A DNA stretch of 15,978 nt from positions 1 to 15,978 of the forward strand of contig MSJH02000418.1 in assembly GCA_001931875.2 (NCBI GenBank), given 5' to 3'. Both the position numbers and the translations under genes were made by a program. Origin of the DNA: Byssochlamys sp. IMV 00236. Taxonomy: Eukaryota > Ascomycota > Eurotiomycetes > Eurotiales > Thermoascaceae. Shown piece after piece: positions 15,945 through 15,978 of the stretch. Position 1 is the stretch's first letter. Each line of letters opens with the position of its first letter. A model generated the notes under the pieces. The model was not told the DNA's origin, made no database searches, and was given only the letters and a program-made list of their open reading frames with translations.

Positions 15945-15978
<34 letters not shown>
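15381..15978. other. Upstream region of the HSF-type gene, to contig edge
   Basis: About 600 nt, AT-rich, without a supported gene. On the minus strand there is a CCAAT box (ATTGG at 15394-15398) and a TATA-like CTTATATTTTTT near 15409-15422, about 15-40 nt upstream of the ATG. A purine-rich tract lies at 15424-15450 and 15538-15602. A 68-codon frame at 15512-15718 is not convincing. Confidence 0.5.
15948..15978. repeat. Run of 31 A at the window end
   Basis: The last 31 bases are all A. A homopolymer exactly at the end suggests a contig or read break rather than a genomic feature; no gene on the plus strand ends here with a poly(A) signal. Confidence 0.8.

Noticed and set aside
1..15978. 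tRNA, rRNA, CRISPR array, operon or prophage-like system
   Set aside because: No cloverleaf arms with B-box, no repeat-spacer pattern and no prokaryotic gene organisation; the genes are intron-containing fungal genes.

Overview
The window is a gene-dense stretch of a fungal nuclear genome, most likely from an early-diverging filamentous fungus of the Mucoromycota (Mucorales-like). The reasons are an AT-rich background, many GT-AG introns of about 47-71 nt, pyrimidine-rich leaders in front of start codons, AATAAA-type poly(A) signals, and a gene set that is clearly eukaryotic and fungal (Sho1 osmosensor, Vps11, HSF-type factor, glycogen phosphorylase). The species assignment is inference. The right edge ends in a run of 31 A, so it is probably a contig end or an assembly break.

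Layout, left to right. 1-763 (+) is the 3' part of VPS11, ending in a RING-H2 domain. 910-1209 (-) is a 99-aa putative secreted protein. 1762-2553 (+) is a stand-alone AlkB-type 2-oxoglutarate/Fe(II) dioxygenase in four exons. 3429-6071 (+) is an intronless glycogen phosphorylase. 6373-7956 (-) is mitochondrial citrate synthase in four exons, convergent with the phosphorylase. 9105-10000 (-) is a compact Sho1-type osmosensor with four membrane segments and a C-terminal SH3 domain. 10388-12106 (-) is an M17 leucine aminopeptidase in five exons. 12472-13023 (+) is an unrecognised 183-aa protein with an AT-hook. 13035-13978 (-) is a PPPDE/DeSI-type cysteine protease in five exons, one of only 23 nt. 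14375-15380 (-) is a short HSF-type transcription factor whose first intron appears to be of the GC-AG class.

The genes do not form an operon or an obvious cluster. The nearest thing to a theme is carbon mobilisation and stress: phosphorylase (glycogen breakdown), citrate synthase (TCA entry), Sho1 (osmotic signalling) and an HSF-type factor. I see no mobile element, CRISPR, tRNA or rRNA, and no convincing novel multi-gene system. The points most worth checking are the frame-preserving GC-AG intron inside the HSF DNA-binding domain, the 16-bp inverted repeat just after the HSF stop codon, the hairpin-plus-T-run between LAP and the AT-hook gene, and the overlapping upstream ORF and tandem phosphorylation-like motifs at the phosphorylase N-terminus. 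All exon structures were deduced by eye from splice signals, reading phase and family motifs.
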